DNA of 64,000 nt, from the NCBI GenBank assembly GCA_020630335.1, contig JAHDBN010000003.1:1-64000 (forward strand). Direction: 5' to 3'. Under the pieces are notes generated by a model, which was not told where the DNA came from, did not search any database, and worked only from the letters and a program-made list of their open reading frames with translations. Position numbers and translations under genes: made by a program. This document shows, in pieces, positions 62,149 to 64,000 of this stretch (positions are counted from its first letter, which is position 1; each line of letters opens with the position of its first letter). Source of the stretch: Bacteriovoracaceae bacterium (GTDB lineage: Bacteria > Bdellovibrionota > Bacteriovoracia > Bacteriovoracales > Bacteriovoracaceae).

Positions 62149-62968
62149 AATATTTCTCCTTGAGATTCGTAATAATAGGGTTTTGATCTTTAACTCTTTT
62201 TAGAATTCTGCATCTTCGATGTATATCAACACTGTTTAGATACTCATCGGTAAATTTAGAAAAGTTCTCAGAAGTGTAAGTTAGTACTTCTTCTTCTCTT
62301 GTATATTGTCTTTCATGAAAGGAATTAATTTCAAGAGAATTAATAATATTAGTATCTAAGATAATAAACCATCCCGTTTTGTATGGAGTGTACATTGCGA
62401 TTTTGAAGTCATTGTCTAAAACTATGGTATAGGTTAGGAGTTTTCTTAAAAAAGGAATTAACATACAAGATGAAAACTTCGAATCTCGCTCCTTGAGAGT
62501 ATTAAAAACATTACTGATTTCTTTTTGTTTGTTTGCATCGAAAATTTTATATTTTTGATTAAGCTTTATACTATAAAGTTGATTCCCGAAATTTATACTA
62601 GAGAAAGGATCTTTAGCTATATAAAGACCTGGACCAAACTCTAAAAGTTTATTCTCGTCTTCTATGTAATAAACGAGTGCTCGTTTATGAAGATAGTTTC
62701 CATGAACAGATCCACCTGAATAATTATAATGAAATGCTGTATTTTCTTTTATGAGTTCTTGCTTTTTTTCTTTACTCATTTCTAAAGTACTAGCATCCTT
62801 AATTTTAGTGGAGTTGTTTAATATTGCTTCAAGACATGCTTTCTTATTTTCTTCTTGAGGGTAAGTTTCAAGAATATGAGATATTCCAATTCTTAATTTA
62901 TCACTCTGATCATTAGATAGAGCTTTGGTAATAATAAAAATGCATAAGAGCAGTATAAGAGTTTTCAT
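62135..62968 (-). CDS. exported ADP-ribosyltransferase-like protein
   Basis: The 277-aa protein has a signal peptide (MKTLILLLCIFIITKALS). Its features suggest a PARP-like ART of the H-Y-E type: His 80 in TAFHYNYSGGS, Tyr 116 in FGPGLYIAKDPFSSINFG, and an acidic cluster REEEVLTYT near residue 225. The G-x-G-x-Y-x-A block with the following S-x-x-FG is the strongest evidence. It heads the Fic operon, and the GTG of Fic 2 lies inside its end. The match needs a structure-based check; the assignment is tentative. Confidence 0.5.
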   Translation of the reverse strand: MKTLILLLCIFIITKALSNDQSDKLRIGISHILETYPQEENKKACLEAILNNSTKIKDASTLEMSKEKKQELIKENTAFHYNYSGGSVHGNYLHKRALVYYIEDENKLLEFGPGLYIAKDPFSSINFGNQLYSIKLNQKYKIFDANKQKEISNVFNTLKERDSKFSSCMLIPFLRKLLTYTIVLDNDFKIAMYTPYKTGWFIILDTNIINSLEINSFHERQYTREEEVLTYTSENFSKFTDEYLNSVDIHRRCRILKRVKDQNPIITNLKEKYCVSK

Positions 62969-63247
62969 GATGATTTCTTATCTCAATTAGACTCAAGATT
63001 AATTTTGCGATGCGTTTTTTTGTAATTTTTACTTCTATTATGGAGTTAGGAGTCTTTTGAATCATTTGAGATATTAGAAGTTTGATATTGATTCACTTAA
63101 AAGGAGCTGTGCGTTAAGTATGTCTATTTATTTTTATATTCTTTCATTTATCAATTAAAAACAGATAAAAAATTGACGAATTTCTGTGTTTTGCAAAAAG
63201 TCTCATTTTTTGATTAGACTAAAGTAGTACATAACAAAGGAGTGTTT

Positions 63248-63535
63248 ATGGAAATTTTAAGTATGTTAATCCCACTTATTACAGGTGGAGGTGGTGGTAT
63301 CGCTGCTGGAAAAATGATGCCTAAGTTTAGCCTTGGAACTATTGGAAATATTATCTGTGGTATCTTAGGTGGTGGAATTGGATCTCAAGTTCTTGGATCT
63401 GTTCTTGGTGTTGCTGCTGGTGGAGAGACTGGTCTTGATATTGGTGGGTTACTTGGAAATGTTGCTGCAGGTGGTGTTGGCGGTGGTGGTCTTATGGCCG
63501 TTGTTGGTATGATTAGAGGTATGATTTCTAAGTAA
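63248..63535 (+). CDS. small glycine-rich membrane protein
   Basis: ATG 63248 follows AAGGAG with a 5-base gap; a GTG two codons earlier is less likely. The 95-aa protein is hydrophobic with Gly-rich helices (LITGGGGGIAAGKMMPKFSL; GNIICGILGGGIGSQVLG; GNVAAGGVGGGGLMAVVGMI), giving two or three membrane spans. No family is assigned. It has its own terminator and may be strongly expressed. TTGCAA (63192-63197) and TAGACT (63216-63221), 18 bp apart, are a possible promoter. Confidence 0.6.
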   Translation: MEILSMLIPLITGGGGGIAAGKMMPKFSLGTIGNIICGILGGGIGSQVLGSVLGVAAGGETGLDIGGLLGNVAAGGVGGGGLMAVVGMIRGMISK

Positions 63536-63560
63536 AAATTTATTTTTTTAAATTTTATGA

Positions 63561-63584
63561 GGCCCATATTTATGGGCCTTTTTT
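63561..63584 (+). terminator. rho-independent terminator
   Basis: GGCCCATA (63561-63568) and TATGGGCC (63571-63578) form an 8-bp stem followed by six T. It ends the small Gly-rich gene and lies 4 bases before the stop of the convergent gene. Confidence 0.9.
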
Positions 63585-63588
63585 ATTC

Positions 63589-64000
63589 TCAAATAATATC
63601 TTCTCTTGATACTTCTAAGTATTTTCCTAATTGAAGCTTAATCTTATCGAGAGAAATTTTCCCAACTCCAGAGCGAATAAGTCTTAATGTTGGAAAGCCT
63701 ATGGCAGCAGTCATTCTTCGAACTTGTCTATTTTTTCCTTCAGTTAAAATCATTTCGAGCCAAGCTGTGGGAATATTTTTTCTTTCTCTGATTGGTGGAT
63801 TTCTCTCCCATATTTCAGGAGGAGTAATCATTCTTACTTTGCAAGGAAGAGTCTTGCCTGTTTTAATTTTGATGCCAGATCGTAATTGATCAAGAGCGGT
63901 TTCAGAAGGAATTTTTTCGACTTGTACCCAGTAAGTTCTTTGGTGAGAATCTAAGAAATTTTTAATAAAAGGCCCATCATTGGAGAGCAAAAGCAGTCCT
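63589..64000 (-). CDS. RsuA/RluB/RluE-type pseudouridine synthase, 3' part only
   Basis: The frame is open through the right edge of the window; its end is seen here and its start lies outside. The visible part reads GLLLLSNDG (family motif after the catalytic Asp), QRTYWVQVE, LEMILTEGKNRQVRRMTAAI and FPTLRLIRSGVGKISL, which are conserved in the RsuA family. The short C terminus resembles RluE (23S rRNA). The catalytic Asp of the G-R-L-D block is beyond the window. Confidence 0.85.
   Translation of the reverse strand, partial: GLLLLSNDGPFIKNFLDSHQRTYWVQVEKIPSETALDQLRSGIKIKTGKTLPCKVRMITPPEIWERNPPIRERKNIPTAWLEMILTEGKNRQVRRMTAAIGFPTLRLIRSGVGKISLDKIKLQLGKYLEVSREDII

Overview
The window looks like chromosomal DNA of a low-GC, Gram-negative deltaproteobacterium-like bacterium, most plausibly a predatory Bdellovibrionota of the Bacteriovorax/Halobacteriovorax type. 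That placement is inference: it rests on the AT-rich base composition, Gram-negative envelope genes (lptC/lptA-like, lptB, lnt, kdsD, a BamC-like lipoprotein, a DUF481 barrel) and the many secreted proteases and other exported proteins. No 16S gene or other decisive marker is present. One tRNA gene, tRNA-Arg(UCU), was found; no CRISPR array and no insertion sequence were seen.

Region 1 (1-2.66 kb) is a decayed accessory patch. It holds a tyrosine-recombinase remnant, an MNT-type nucleotidyltransferase/wHTH gene behind a triple GTATAC operator, a broken HEPN partner, a DUF4160-DUF2442 pair, the first copy of a 94-bp dispersed repeat, an end-like zone with three TTGGCTT boxes at an 11-bp period, and a YeeE/YedE gene lacking its N terminus.

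Region 2 (2.69-9.7 kb) has a small secreted/membrane protein pair, then a tightly overlapping operon: NhaR-like LysR regulator, large ATP-grasp protein, aspartoacylase-like amidohydrolase, GshB/RimK-like ATP-grasp ligase, small protein kinase and HigA-like HTH protein. The second copy of the 94-bp repeat follows, immediately upstream of a LicD-like transferase. This is the best candidate in the window for an undescribed small-molecule or peptide-tagging pathway.

Region 3 (9.7-32 kb) mixes exported hydrolases (trypsin-like protease, transglutaminase-elicitor-like protein, M14 carboxypeptidase) with housekeeping genes (aldehyde dehydrogenase, RluA-type synthase, DsbD, RsgA, tRNA-Arg, aspartate aminotransferase, TrpS, TsaC, DUF493, GpsA).

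Region 4 (30.9-48 kb) is core: mutS, an lptC/lptA-like gene, lptB, rpoN, hpf, hflX, an aminotransferase, an inositol-phosphatase-family gene, a coiled-coil/HEAT pair (the first with an apparent AUC start), a BamC-like lipoprotein, kdsD and lnt.

Region 5 (47.8-59 kb) has a subtilase, a lipoprotein with a degenerate trypsin fold, a zincin-like protein, mltG, ruvX, then rho-prfA-prmC-fxsA, htpX and elbB.

Region 6 (58.9-64 kb) carries an operon of three exported proteins (ADP-ribosyltransferase-like, Fic, Fic) that looks like a toxin or effector set, and ends inside an RsuA/RluE-type pseudouridine synthase. A window-wide trait is extreme compaction: 9 of 15 convergent gene pairs overlap at their 3' ends, and several genes have a -10 box about six bases before the ATG and no Shine-Dalgarno, as in leaderless transcripts.
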